This document shows positions 49,151 through 60,060 of a DNA stretch of 64,000 bases, piece by piece. The notes under the pieces are model-generated. The model was not told the origin of the DNA. It saw only the letters and a list, made by a program, of their open reading frames with translations, and searched no databases. Position numbers and translations under genes: made by a program. The stretch is from Gari tellinella (taxonomy: Eukaryota > Mollusca > Bivalvia > Cardiida > Psammobiidae): positions 40,904,189 to 40,968,188 of the forward strand of contig OV277869.1 in assembly GCA_922989275.2 (NCBI GenBank), in the 5' to 3' direction. How positions within the stretch are numbered: the stretch's first letter is position 1; every line of letters begins with the position of its first letter.

Positions 49151-49539
49151 TTTTTTTTAAGTGTCCGATTTATTGACTTGTCAATCCATAACGCAGTAAT
49201 CAAGGGACATGTTATGTTTAGTCTTTGTTGATTAGAATAAGTGATGTTATATACGGTCCAATTATATGTCCACTTACATGTACGTTTTAATTTAATGACT
49301 TACAAGTCAATAAAATCGGTATGCATGTACACGATTTGATCGAACTATAAAGCCACACATTGAAGCTTATCAATACGTCAACCTTTTCAAGATCAACATT
49401 GCCCATTATTATTATGTTTAAACAATAGAATTAACCTTGTATGCAAGTCCGTGAATAAATAATAGCGCATTCTAATTTTAAGGTAAGTAACCGTATCTCA
49501 ACTTCAAATTGCCCCCATTTTAATAAGAAAATCTGTTAT
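49151..49539. other. Tail of the tRNA-like repeat and unrecognised sequence
   Basis: TGACTTGTCAATCCATAACGCAGTAATCAAGGGACATGTTA at 49175-49215 is mirrored at 54538-54580, so the repeat extends past the tRNA-like head. Nothing else. Confidence 0.55.
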
Positions 49540-49960
49540 AACAACAAATCCTGACAGTAATATTTTCTAATTTTTCCTGACCAACTGTTTCATCAACCAT
49601 ATCTTTGAAATAAATGAAAAAAAATATACATTGAATGAGTCAGTTTTTTGTAATTCAATATTTTAGCATTTTGCAAAATTTAAATAGCTGATAACATCTT
49701 TCTGAACACCTTTATTCAAAATGTTTTTAGCTTTTCTTGTAATGAATGTTGTGGACTTCTTATTGGGCCAGACTATTAGTCATTAGCTTTATTTATTTTT
49801 TAGAAAAATAAAATCATCAAAATTCCAGGTTTTTGTCAGAAAAAGAGACCTTAAAGACAAACCACACGATAGATTTTGCTTATATTTTCACACATTGATT
49901 CTAAGCCTATTATCATTCATCATGAAAAGTTTCATAACAATTGTATGGAAACTAAGCGCA
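49540..49960. repeat. Dispersed repeat M, copy 1
   Basis: GATAACATCTTTCTGAACACC, TTTATTCAAAATGTTTT and AGACAAACCACACGATAGATTTTGC are found complementary at 53330-53560. ~75-80% similar by eye. Confidence 0.65.
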
Positions 49961-50431
49961 CATGCGAAGTACCTTAAATACTGTTGAAAGCGACGTAAAA
50001 TCATAAAAAATCATAACAAATCGACACTTATTTCAGTAATTATTAAGTTAAAATACATTTATCTAAATTTCATATTTGAGAAACATAAACAGACGACAAA
50101 TTGTATGTATTAGTCTAATACCCATTGAACCCCAACGACCTGTGTAAATCCGTCCAATACAAACATTAAACGTATGAAGAGTGACCTATGCAAGCCCAGT
50201 GTTCAATCTAGCTGTGTCCCAAAGGGGGCCATATGGCCCCACACGCATCGAGACAGGGGGTCCTCTCTTTAAACTTGGGGGCCTAACACAAAATGAAACA
50301 AAATTAGTTAGTCAAACTGTAATAGCTCTATTTTACCTTTTGATATGAAGTCATTCAGCGAAACTAATTGCTGCTTTACTTTAGAAAGCCCTTCTAGATT
50401 TGACAGCCCTTTTTTGAAGAAGTATAATGAC
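49961..50431. other. No recognised gene
   Basis: Only the short palindrome GGGGGCCATATGGCCCC near 50225. Confidence 0.45.
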
Positions 50432-50690
50432 GAGTGCAAATAGTTTGAATCCAGATCAGACGCCACGTCACGCGGCGTCTGATCTGGATTCAAACTGTTT
50501 GTCACTCGTCATTATACTTCTTCAAAATGACCAATATGTAACTTTGAGAAAAAACAATAGATGACAATTTTAAAGCAGACGATATTGCAGCAGTGAAAGA
50601 GTTAGGCATTAATGGTATTGTTTTGGAACAGCAGCAACATAGTTGTAAGGAGGGACTCGTTGTTGGGAGGGCCGTTATACGGAGGGAACA
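50432..50690 (+). mobile_element. MITE family B, copy 7 (left part missing)
   Basis: P hairpin at 50436-50503 (GCCACGTCACGCGGC centre), AAAGCAGACGATATTGCAGCAG, GTAAGGAGGGACTCGTTG, GGGAGGGCCGTTATACGGAGG. Starts at the hairpin; upstream B sequence is absent. Confidence 0.75.
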
Positions 50691-50828
50691 ATGTGCAAGC
50701 AATTTTGAGTTGTTTTTTTAGACGTTGATTAACTAGGCATTAGCGTTCGAGCTGTTTTACTCTCGTGTAAGTGTTTCTTTTGTCACAGAGATATTCACAT
50801 TTGGTTTTAAAAAAACCTACGATAGTAA

Positions 50829-51084
50829 CAGGGCTGCCATTTCTCCGGATATTTCCTAAATCTTCGGATTTTTCCCCAGTTCACAGTAACTAAAAGCAGG
50901 CTGAAAGTAAAGCAGAATGCGCCTTTAGGCGCATTCTGCTTTACTTACAGCCTGCTTTAAGTAGTCGCATGTCAAAAAAAACTAGAAACAGGATATGGGG
51001 TAAAGGTACGATTCGTAAAATCGCACTTGAAAAATGCAAATTTGGAAATCTTAGGAATTTTCATGTTAACTTATGGCAGCCCTG
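50829..51084. mobile_element. Element N, copy 1, with hairpin Q
   Basis: CAGGGCTGCCATTTCTCCGG to TTATGGCAGCCCTG, 256 bp, with TAGTAA on both sides (6-bp target duplication). Hairpin Q at 50893-50962 with a GCGCCTTTAGGCGC centre. Confidence 0.85.
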
Positions 51085-51132
51085 TAGTAATACTATGCTA
51101 TTTATTTCATAAGCAGTAACATAATATATAAT

Positions 51133-51838
51133 CGAGAAGACGTTATTCTTTCCTGTTTTAACGCAATCGAAACGCAAAAGCATCGTACAAAAATGAAGAA
51201 ATTGACAGTTTCTTGGCAATTTTGAATGTTAATTTTAATATGAATGGCAAACACTTTGGGTAACCCGCCGTTTGATCAGGCTCCAAACTGTTTTGCAATG
51301 GAAATACCAGTAACATATTTAGTGCTGTTGTTGTTGTTGGCGTACCTGTACTTAACACTCACAGGACAGCTTGGTACAGACATAATTGTCTGTCAAGCTG
51401 GAGGATTACGTGCATAGCTGTTTTCAATTACCTCGCCATATAGGCAGTCATGCTCCGTCTTCAGAGGATTTTAAATACCCAATAAAGGGTATAGAGCTCC
51501 TTTTGAATGAGATGAACCATATTGGCACACTCCGCTAAACCAGGCCAGTAACAGAGCTGAACATAGCTTCCCATGAGCAACTCCATTCTGACAAAGTAAA
51601 ACTTTAAGGGTGCTTGATCTCGCATAATCCCTAAATATGATTTGAGATCGGTTCTCTCTGCTCAAAAGGATAACAACTTTTTTTCTATTGGCCCCATTGG
51701 TGTCATTTCTTACCTATTGTGTTAGTGTGAAGCAACTGTACAATGCCCAGTGAAACACACAACTAAGGTAAGAACCTCAGCCAAGGGCCGGGATTTAGTG
51801 TTAACGCGTTAATTGAGAAAGAATAATGTCTTCTCCAC
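51133..51838 (+). mobile_element. MITE family A, worn copy split by a retroposon
   Basis: GAGAAGACGTTATTCTTTCCTG at the left, a shortened P hairpin near 51246-51296, and after the retroposon GTGTTAACGCGTTAATTGAGAAAG to TCTTCTCCACTT. The interruption is 51325-51790. Confidence 0.75.
51325..51790 (-). mobile_element. (CAA)n-tailed retroposon with target duplication
   Basis: ATTTAGTG precedes CTGTTGTTGTTGTTGGCG and is repeated right after GGGCCGGG. On the minus strand the element runs CCCGGCCCTTGGCTGAGG ... CGCCAACAACAACAACAG. No clear A and B boxes. The copy at 44205 lacks the 5' half. Confidence 0.75.
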
Positions 51839-52085
51839 TTAACTCTTTCCTCCCTGAAACTTTATATGGAAAATTCTATTTCCATTTAAGTCTAGTTCAT
51901 TTCTGACTTTTAAGGGTTGTTTTTGTCAATGTTTGGCATTATGACAAACAGTGAAGACCCTGATCAGAGGGCTCCTAGGAGCCCTCTGGTCTGGGTCTTC
52001 ACTGTTTGCATAGGACAAGTGTACAATTCACATGTACATTGTTTGCAAAGGACGCCAATATGCGGGACTAGGGTTCAAAGGGTTA
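51838..52085 (+). mobile_element. Family G MITE, full copy with hairpin
   Basis: TTAACTCTTTCCTCCCTGAAAC to TAGGGTTCAAAGGGTTAA. The 67-bp palindrome (51943-52009) has the G variant: AAACAGTGAAGACCCTGATC, GAGGGCTCCTAGGAGCCCTC centre. Compare the hairpin-less copy at 2330-2507. Confidence 0.8.
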
Positions 52086-52565
52086 ATTAAACAGGTGTGT
52101 ATGGAGTGTAAGTGCGTGTGTACAAGTGCGCGTCCGCACCCGCTCGCTGGTGTGTGTTCGTTTGTGTGTTTTTAGGTATGAATCAATGTATTTAAAGAGT
52201 TTGGGTGATTACCCACATCTTGTTTATGTCACATGACTTTTGTATATGAATAGATCGAATTTTGAAAGTATAATTATAATAGGCAATAGATTTGGAAATG
52301 ATATAGAAATGATTAGAACTGAAAGAGATTGATTGGATTTGAAAAGCTAAATAACGGATAAAGTTTCGAATACTGATATTGATTTAAGGATGACACAGGG
52401 AATTATGTTTGATTCTTATAACTGTTGTTGAATTTAATATTGTAAATTAAATATAGATATGCCTTTAAAAGTAAAGGTAATAAAATGTTGAAATGTTTGT
52501 TTATGATTTGATTCTCATTACACTCCACTCTCCGGCCCGTCCTGACAATATTGACGGTTGCTTCT
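52086..52565. other. No recognised feature
   Basis: GT-rich patch near 52095-52180; otherwise nothing. Confidence 0.4.
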
Positions 52566-53043
52566 TTGACCCTTTCACTGTCAATCGTTTGCAAACAGTT
52601 TAGCCCTTTCCCCCATAGAAGCGCCTTTTAGCGCATTCAGTTTATTCTTGCCCTGAAGAAAATAGTTCTAATTTATACATTCATAAGTATGTATAATACA
52701 AAATAGTTTCTATATTCTAGCAGATGATAGCTTAAAGCAGTCTGAAAGTAAAGCAGAATGCGCTTAAAGCGCATTCTGCTTTTCTTTCAACCTGCTTTAA
52801 GTGGACACCTATATTCAATACTAGAGATATGCTATGTGGGAAAGGGTTAGACTTTGACCAGACGCCGCGTCACGCGGCGTCTGATCAGGATTTAAATTTA
52901 GACATTCGTTTTTGAAATAACGACATGCATACTGACTTAAATCTAACTTTGAAACGACATTGCAGACAACAATATTGAAGCGTACGACACTATGGCGGTG
53001 AAGTGGTTAAAAACATCACGATAAATTTGACGATGAAAGGTTA
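52566..53043 (+). mobile_element. MITE family C, copy split by a family D element
   Basis: ACCCTTTCACTGTCAATCG, then the left hairpin arm CAAACAGTTTA breaks at 52603. The D element (52603-52855) stands inside the palindrome. Then GACTTTGACCAGACGCCGCG with the right arm resumes, followed by GCGATGAAAGG-type end. So D inserted in the hairpin of C. Confidence 0.8.
52603..52855 (+). mobile_element. MITE family D, copy 3, with hairpin Q
   Basis: GCCCTTTCCCCCATAGAAGCGCC to GATATGCTATGTGGGAAAGGG, flanked by TTA on both sides. Hairpin Q at 52733-52802, centre GCGCTTAAAGCGC. Confidence 0.85.
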
Positions 53044-53214
53044 GTCTATTTTGTCTACAGTTGGGAAGCCAGTCTGCTTTTTTCCAAATGAACCTCTGTC
53101 AAGAACTAAAACATGCCATGCAGGCTCCTAACTAATTGTTACTTACAATTTTAATATATTTCGGTATCTTCAAGAACTTTCATTCTCTACATTAAATTGC
53201 ACTGCCATTCGATT
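53044..53214. other. No recognised feature
   Basis: Short unrecognised stretch. Confidence 0.4.
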
Positions 53215-53565
53215 TCATTAAAGGAAGCTCGCTAGTGAGCTTACTTTAAAAGAAAGGTGTTATGAAACTTTGTTTGAAGAAAAATACTAGTCCAAGAAAC
53301 AATCTGTGCGAATATAGGCAAACTGTATCGTTTGGTTTGTCTTTAAGATATCTTTTTTTTAGCAAAAACCTGGAATTTCGATGAGATTTAGTATTTTCTC
53401 AAAATTAGATAAAGTTAATGACTCTAAGTCTCGTGCAATAAGTTGTTCATAACATTCCTTACAAGAAAATCAAAACAATTTTTGAATAAAGGTGTTCAGA
53501 AAGATGTTATCTGCTATTTAAAGTTTGTAAAATGCAAATTTTTCATAATAACTTGAATTACAATT
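53215..53565. repeat. Dispersed repeat M, copy 2
   Basis: Complement of M copy 1: GTTTGGTTTGTCTTTAAG, AAAAACCTGGAATTTCGATGA, GGTGTTCAGAAAGATGTTATC. Confidence 0.65.
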
Positions 53566-53570
53566 AAACG

Positions 53571-54356
53571 AAAACGTAAATGGACTTCACATCCGGAGTT
53601 TTATGGTGATGTGATTTACAGACTTCGTAAGATTCTTGGACATATGCATTTTCAAAACCTATTTGTGAAACGTATTAGATATTTCCTAAAAAAAGATTAG
53701 GATCGAACTATATTGCTGCGCACTTCACGTTTGGTTATCGATCAATCTACAATTGATAACTATGCTTTCCTCTTTGGTTGTGCGACGACAGACAGGGCTT
53801 AGCACTACGTGATGATGTATCTCTAAAGCCGTCCTTAACCGGGAGAGTTATGTCGGATTTTCGTGCTTTGTTTTTTCACTCCCTCTCTGTCGTACCCTGA
53901 ACCCTTCCATGCATTACAGTTACTCGTGACTACAGACTAGTCGCTTGAGTACAATTTGACCGTTGCCATAGTGGGTTATTTTTAACACGGGCTTGAATGT
54001 TTAATTCTTTCCCGTGTTACTAATGCTTTTGTCATAGAATTTTTGTTAGATGTTTGACATGTATTTACTTACTGTGCTGGCGGTCTTTTTGATTGTGAGG
54101 TTGTGGAAAAGGGTTTATATTTTATGTACACTATTCGTCTTTATAGGTGAATATAGGAGATAAGAGTGAGGTTGGGCGCCCCTAAACCCAGGTTTAACCC
54201 CCCAGTGGTGGTTAATGGTTAATTTATAATTAATTATTGATTGCTGCTGACCGTACCAAGGCGGGCTCCTACATTCACTTTGCTTTATGTTTGTCTTGCG
54301 TGTTGTTTTCTATTTAGTGTGTAGATGAAGGAATGGGATTGTGCGTGTGCGTGTGC

Positions 54357-54391
<35 letters not shown>

Positions 54392-54485
54392 TTATGGTAT
54401 GAATGTGTGTGTTCTGCTTGAGAGGTGGGTGTATTGTTTGTGTTGCGTTTCCTGCTTGAGTCTTTCGTATTTATTTATTACATAA
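53571..54485 (+). pseudogene. 3' end of an APE-type LINE, plus strand
   Basis: Carries the last ~65 codons (YRLRKILGHMHFQNLFVKRI, FLKK-stop-DRTILLRTSRLV, TIDNYAFLFGCATTDRA) with an internal TAG, then ~700 bp of 3' untranslated region. The latter contains GCGCCCCTAAACCCAGG, a (GT)n run and CCTGCTTGAGTCTTTCGTATTTATT at the end. The same stretch lies on the minus strand at 61612-62500. Confidence 0.85.
54347..54391. repeat. (GT)n microsatellite in LINE 3' region
   Basis: GTGCGTGTGCGCG then pure GT. The complementary CA tract is at 61671-61720 in the other LINE copy. Confidence 0.9.
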
Positions 54486-54599
54486 TTGGACACAATATAG
54501 AAGACACTGATTCTAACCAACGGAGACTAATAATAACATGTCCCTTGATCCCTGCGTTATGGCATGGCAAGTCAATAAAATCGGACAATGCATATTAAA

Positions 54600-54692
54600 A
54601 AAACGTTTTTGAATCGACTGGGATTCGAATCTAGAACCCTTGGATCGCTAGTCAATCACTCTACCAACTGAACTAACGAGGAAAACAATGAA
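54600..54692 (-). repeat. tRNA-like SINE head, minus strand
   Basis: The complement reads TTAGTTCAGTTGGTAGAGTG (A box), GCGATCCAAGGGTTCTAGATTCGAATCCCAG in part (B box). The downstream body shares TGTCCCTTGATCCCTGCGTTATGG with the repeat at 49072. Confidence 0.6.
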
Positions 54693-54842
54693 GTTTATCA
54701 ACATTTTCTTTATGTAAATTTTCTAGTATAAGCACGTGCGGAACAAGTCTGTATCGTCGAGACGCATTTCCGCTCGCCCGCTAGAAAACTCTTATATGCG
54801 AAAGGCCTTAAACGGGACATGATAACGTATTCTCTGCTGGAA

Positions 54843-55195
54843 TACAGCGTCCTCTCTCTACAACGATTCCCAAATAGGAGACGGATATTGTTTGTGTCGT
54901 TTGGAGGGAGTTGTTATAGGGATGAAAATTGGCCTATATTAGCAAACAGTTTGAATCCAGATCAAACGCCGCTTAACGCGGCGTCTGATCTGGATTCAAA
55001 TTGTTTGCCACTCGTCATTATGTTTTTTTCTGTCAAAATGTCCATTATGACAGAAAAAACAGTAGACAGCAATTTTAAGCAGACGATATTGCAGTAGTAA
55101 AAGCGTTAAACATAATTTTCTCAGGAACATCGACAGGCGTCGTTGTAAGGAGGAAGTCCATGTTCGGAGGGCTGTAGAAGGGAGGGAGCACTGTA
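54843..55195 (+). mobile_element. MITE family B, copy 8
   Basis: TACAGCGTCCTCTCTCTACAACG to GGAGGGAGCACTGTA. P hairpin 54941-55012 (GCCGCTTAACGCGGC centre). Confidence 0.85.
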
Positions 55196-55236
55196 CTTAT
55201 TTCATATCCATGATCACCCCAATAGAGAAGAATATA

Positions 55237-55580
55237 TACAGTGTCCCCTCCCTATAACGACCCTCCCAACAACGACCCTCCTTACAACGAACCTTGCCGC
55301 AGTTCCCTCAAAAGGGCAAGTAAGTCCAACCTATTTACGACTGCAATGTCGTCTGCTTAAAATTGTCGTCTGCTGTTTTTCTCAAAGTTATATAATGGAC
55401 AACTGAAAAAAATCAATGACGAATGACAAACAACTTGAATCCAGATCAGACGCCGCGTAACGCGGCGTCTGATCTAGATTCAAGCTGTTTGCAATTTTCC
55501 TTCCCTATAACGACTCCCTCCGAACAACGTACATAATTTTTGTTTTACGTTAGATGTCGTTGTAGAGAGGGAGCGCTGTA
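55237..55580 (-). mobile_element. MITE family B, copy 9
   Basis: TACAGTGTCCCCTCCCTATAACG to TGTAGAGAGGGAGCGCTGTA, 344 bp. P hairpin 55426-55492, centre GCCGCGTAACGCGGC. The cleanest B copy, with both ends intact. Confidence 0.9.
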
Positions 55581-55742
55581 GTTTGATCGCAGATTTCAGT
55601 TCAGTACAAAACAAAAATAAAGCATAGCCTACTGCCCTTAACCACTGATGTAAATGTAAACTGGAAAAGCTGAGAAGATATGACGATATGATTGTGCCAG
55701 TAGATTGCTGAGTATATTCACAGGGCAATACTTTGAACAATA

Positions 55743-55912
55743 TTGAGAAAAGCGGAGAAGACGTCTTATCAGACTCCAAACTGTTTGCCATTCAGATTAA
55801 AATATAATCGTTACATGTAGTAATTTCCTTCGTAATTTTCTGCACTTTATTGCTATGCGTGTGCATTTCGTTTTGCGTTTGAACAGGGAGAAAAACGTCT
55901 TCGCCACTGAAG
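55743..55912 (-). mobile_element. Family A fragment
   Basis: GAGAAGACGTCTTATCAGACTCC with AAACTGTTTGCC, then GCGTTTGAACAGGGAGAAAAACG: right half of a worn A element. Confidence 0.55.
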
Positions 55913-55931
55913 ATACACACTGTCTTAGATT

Positions 55932-56528
55932 CAACATTGTACACTCAGTGCATGAAGAAACGCACACTTTTATTACAAAAGTATCTGTATGTAGAAGGAA
56001 CGTATTTGTGAAATAATATTTTCATTACAGTCAGTAGTTCCGTCTTGGGCTATCAATGTTGAAAATGGTAGGTTTATCATTGAATTGGTATCATCACAAC
56101 CTGTACAAATCGGTGCGGTGTTTTCAACAAGCACTAGTTAACTCTTTCGCTGCCAAATTAATCGTGAGATTTTTATCCCACCACCGTTTCATTGTCGTCT
56201 GCTTCAATTTTGTTGTTTGCAAGATCGTTTCAAAGTAAGATTCAAAGTAGTATGACTTAAAGTATATATATACGAGTGTCAAACAGTTTAGATCCTGATC
56301 AGACGCCGCGTTACGCGGCGTCTGATCAGGATCCAAACTGTTTAAAAAGCGCCTTTTGACGTCATTAAGAGTGAAAGGGTTACAATGCAGCACAGTAATT
56401 TTAAGTATATGTTTTTTTCTAAACTTGTGGCAGAATTAAATTGATCTTGAGATATGGTCTTTGTATCTTAAAAAAGTCTCTTAATCTGCGCCTGAGCACA
56501 ATGTGCGTTTCTTTTTGTACTGAGTGTA
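55932..56528. mobile_element. Element J, copy 2, with nested family C
   Basis: ACACTCAGTGCATGAAGAAACGC to GCGTTTCTTTTTGTACTGAGTGT; inverted relative to 34660-35192. The inner part (CATCACAACCTGTACAAATCGG) complements the J copy 1 sequence. Confidence 0.85.
56140..56386 (+). mobile_element. MITE family C, copy nested in J copy 2
   Basis: TTAACTCTTTCGCTGCC to AAGAGTGAAAGGGTTA. P hairpin 56277-56343 near perfect (GATCCTGATCAGACGCCGCG). Confidence 0.85.
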
Positions 56529-56604
56529 TATGGAGTGTTTGTATTTTTAGAGAAAGTCTAACAACACTAAGAGAAGTATTTATCTAGCGAGCATGCATCA
56601 CTAC

Positions 56605-56845
56605 AATACTGTTGAGAAGAGGTTATTCTTTCCTGTTTAAACGCAAACGAAACACGAACGCATTGCAGTAAAACGCTGAAAATGAAAACGTTTTGAAAAT
56701 TATAAAGACTTATTTTATTTTGAGTGGCAAACAGTTTGATCAGGCTCTATAATGGTTTATATGCATGTGGTGTCAAAAAGTGTCTTTGACGCGGCGGCTG
56801 GCCTTGATATACACTGTTTGCAATGCAATAAGATAGATTTTCTAA
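56605..56845 (+). mobile_element. Family A, worn copy
   Basis: TACTGTTGAGAAGAGGTTATTC, TTTAAACGCAAACGAAAC; the hairpin is broken near 56724-56825. Right end lost. Confidence 0.6.
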
Positions 56846-56879
56846 TGAAACGGCTCAAATGCTTCACTTTCATCTTGAT

Positions 56880-57000
56880 TTTACTATATTCGTTCTGGTA
56901 GCTCATGGCTGCTCAAAGCAGAGCTAAGTTAAAGAAGGTTGCTCGGAAGTAAACATTTTGTTTTACTTCAACATTGCTTTAAGCTACTATTGATTTAGAG
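56880..57000. repeat. Hairpin Q, worn
   Basis: CAAAGCAGAGCTAAGTTAAAGAAG ... GTTTTACTTCAACATTGCTTTAAG with many mismatches. Confidence 0.5.
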
Positions 57001-57388
57001 ACAGGGATTCATCTATACCAAGATAGTGTAAAATATTTTTGTGTTCGATTTTTACGTCACAACAATGGTATTTAGTTACAGACGGCATACATTAAAAAAA
57101 TGTTTTCACAACTAGTGTCCAGTACGTATGTTTTTGTTTTGTGTGTGTGTGTACCGTTTTATGTTGTGTATGTTTTATGCGTGTATGCTTGTGGTAACAA
57201 ACATTTTAATATGTTTGTATGTAAACACAGTTACACACCTTGTCACATTTTTAAAACAGTTGTCATTTTGCAAATTTCATTGCATTTTGTTGGCGTTTAG
57301 TTTCGTTTAAAAGTGAAAGAATTATGTCTTTCCAGTGTATTTATACATAGGATCGTACAGCAACAAACGAGGTCTCCACAAATGTATG
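57001..57388. other. No gene; GT-rich patch and A tip
   Basis: GTGTGTGTGTGTACCG near 57142. At 57289-57340 GGCGTTTAGTTTCGTTTAAA with GAAAGAATTATG resembles a family A arm. The frames here are not coding. Confidence 0.45.
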
Positions 57389-58015
57389 TACAGTGCTCCT
57401 TTCATAAAACGGTCCTCCGAACAACGACCCCTCCTTACAGTGGCGAATCTGTTATTCTTTCCCGTTTAAACGCAAACGTACGCAAACGCAAATCACTAAA
57501 ACGTAGAAAAGTGCAACTTTTGGACAATTCTGATATTTCATGTTTATCTTGGTGGCAAACAGTTTGGAGCCTGATCAGACACCGGGTTACCCGGCGTCTG
57601 ATCTGGCTCCAAACTGTTTGCACTGCGAATAATAGTTTTAGCGTAAACTCGTTTATTGGGAAAGAATAACAGATTCTCCACTGTACAACGACACTTGCCG
57701 CTGCTCCCAAAACAAGCCAATTATGTATAACGCTTGCACTGCTGCACTATCATCTGCTAACAATGATAGCCTGCTGTTTTTCTTAAAGATACATATAAGT
57801 GGACATTTTGACAAAGAAATATAATGACGAGTGACAAACAGCTTGAATCCAGATTAGACGCCGCATTACGCGTTACGCGGCGTCTAATCTGGGTCCAAAC
57901 TGTTTGGAAATGTACTCTTAGATTATTTATTTCCCCTTCCTATAACGACTTTCCTCTTAGCAGCATACAAGTATTTGTCTTCCATTTGGTGTTGTTGTAG
58001 AGAGGGAGCACTGCA
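57389..58015 (-). mobile_element. MITE family B, copy 10, carrying a nested family A
   Basis: TACAGTGCTCCTTTCATAAAACGG to GTAGAGAGGGAGCACTGCA. Interrupted at 57436-57685 by a 250-bp A element. P hairpin at 57835-57905, with GCCGCATTACGCGTTACGCGGC at the centre, a small expansion. Confidence 0.85.
57436..57685 (+). mobile_element. MITE family A, copy 4, nested in B
   Basis: TACAGTGGCGAATCTGTTAT to CAGATTCTCCACTGTA. Inserted at TA in the terminal part of the B element; the TA is doubled, showing a TA target duplication. P hairpin 57555-57622. Confidence 0.92.
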
Positions 58016-58257
58016 ATCGCGGTCCAGTTGTTAAACCTATACATGCACTACATGTAATTCCTTTATTACTTCGCTGGTAACACATTTCTATTACCTAAGA
58101 AATTGATTGCACGATTAAACTGCATCAAATCGTGCAGTTATCATGATATGCAATGCGTACATGTTTTCAAAGCCTGCAAAAACAATACAAACATTTCAAT
58201 GGTAGGTGTGTGCAAGACGATCAGTTATGCGACACCTGTTACGACATTGTTCTTTCT
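58016..58257. other. No recognised feature
   Basis: Short inverted pair ATTGATTGCACGATTAAACTGC / GCAGTT near 58097-58140; otherwise nothing. Confidence 0.4.
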
Positions 58258-58476
58258 TGTATAACTCTTTGCATGGTAGCGGCAGATTCGTGATTATCTG
58301 AGCAAACAGTTTGGATCCTGATGAGACGCCGCGTAACGCGCCGTCTCATCAGGATCCAAACTGTTTGATACTCTGACCCTGTTTTGCAAAGAAATTTTGA
58401 AATTTCTATTTTTAGAACAAAAGCAGACGACACTTGTTGCAGGCGAAAAAGAAATACCCAGCATGCAAAGAGCTTA
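58258..58476 (-). mobile_element. MITE family C-like copy
   Basis: TATAACTCTTTGCATGG to CATGCAAAGAGCTTA. P hairpin 58302-58369 with the arms GATCCTGATGAGACGCC / GGCGTCTCATCAGGATC, a change in both arms relative to GATCAGACG, so pairing is kept. Confidence 0.75.
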
Positions 58477-58577
58477 AAAGAAGCCAAATGCAACCACATT
58501 TCTATAGCTTGTATATATGTACATGTGTTCGCCTGTTTTAACGTACATTGATCCTTTTGAAAGTGCGACTAAAATCG

Positions 58578-59395
58578 CTCTCCCGATAGTTATCGATAGT
58601 TGAAAACACTATCACGATAGACTATCAATAGTTGGATTCACTATTGCAATACTATCACTATATTTTATCACACATTAAACTATTATGAATAATTAATCAT
58701 AAGGAATGTTTTCTATTTTCTAGCAGATGGCAGCTTAAAGCAGGTTGAAAGTAAAGCAGAATGCGCCTTATGGCGCATTCTGCTTCACATTCAACCTGCT
58801 TTAAGTTCTCAAATGTCTTCAAAACAAGAGACAGGCTATTGATTATGACACAAACATATTAGAATAACTGATACACAACGGGATGAGAAGGGAATAACTG
58901 TCCCTTTCAATGGGGTTACCTGCTTTAAATAAGTTGTCGTCAAATTTAGATTTTAGGCAATTTCATTGAACAAAACATGTAGGCTACATGAATAATTAAT
59001 CATAAGGAATATTTTCTATAGTCTACCAGATGGCAGCTAAAAGCAGGTTGAAAGTAAAGCAGAATGCGCCTTCAGGCGCATTCTGCTTATTATTAAGCAA
59101 CTATCTGCATTAAATATTGAAAACAAGCAGTATGGCAAAAGATTAAAAGAGACTTAATAACATACTGGGAACAAAATCCAACACGCCGTCTCAATATTCT
59201 GGTCCAACTTGTGGCGAGATTTACTTGTAAAAAGTAAATACCTTTAACTACGTTTCTTTGCTGAAAGTGATAGAGGTCCAACTATCGATAGTAGCTCGAA
59301 CTATCACCGATAGTATCAATAGTTTAATTTTGTAATCGATGGTCGATTATCGTGACTTCACTCATCGTGATGAGTGGATAATATCGGCTGTCGTG
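58578..59395. mobile_element. Element F, copy 2, with two Q hairpins
   Basis: CGATAGTTATCGATAGTTGAAAAC to GATAATATCGGCTG. Q hairpin 1 at 58735-58806, Q hairpin 2 (truncated) at 59038-59100, each preceded by TCATAAGGAAT(G/A)TTTTCTAT and GATGGCAGCT. So a ~300-bp internal unit is duplicated. Confidence 0.75.
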
Positions 59396-59454
59396 TCATT
59401 GTTTTGTTTTGGAAATGTTTTTTTTTTACATACAGATTTATCTTTACCCATTAC

Positions 59455-59695
59455 CCCATAGCCTGATTCTAGTTTTGAAAGTATACGACCAGTTAAAGCA
59501 GGTTGAAAGTAAAACAGAATGCGCCTTAGGGCGCACTCTGCTTTACTTTCAGCCTGCTTTAAGCAAAATTCTGTTAAAATATAGAACATATGTCTTATGG
59601 TACACATTCATGATTGTGTAAATTAGAACTATTCTCCTGAGTGGATGAATAAACTAGAGGCGTAAAAAGGCGTATTTATGGGGCAATGGGTTAAA
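59455..59695 (-). mobile_element. MITE family D, copy 4, with hairpin Q
   Basis: TACCCCATAGCCTGATTCTAG to GGCGTATTTATGGGGCAATGGGTTA. Hairpin Q 59495-59563 (GCGCCTTAGGGCGC centre). Confidence 0.8.
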
Positions 59696-60060
59696 CTAAT
59701 ATGATACATGTTTATAAATACATGTACGTATGATCGCCAGTGATCAAAAACAGATTTTAGGGCCAAATTTGGTTTCCTGACCTTTTATTATATCTAAAAA
59801 ATGAACTTTACCTATATCTAATTAAAAATTAAAATTGTCCATTTTATTTTTCAGGGGGAAATGAGTTAAGTTTGATTACGTTAACAGTACACTAGTGACC
59901 GCAAAACTTTTTCTGTATAAACAGTGTAGACTCAGATCAGAGGGCTCCAAAAAGAACGGAGTCTGCTATGTTTGACATTTTGTAATAAAGTGTATAAACA
60001 TACCATTAAACGAAACCTTGTTTTGCTAATTTCTTCTTTTTTACGCCAAAAATAATAATA
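59696..60060. other. Mostly unrecognised; G-type half hairpin
   Basis: AAACAGTGTAGACTCAGATCAGAGGGCTCC at 59919-59948 is a left half of the G/P variant. No gene. Confidence 0.5.
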
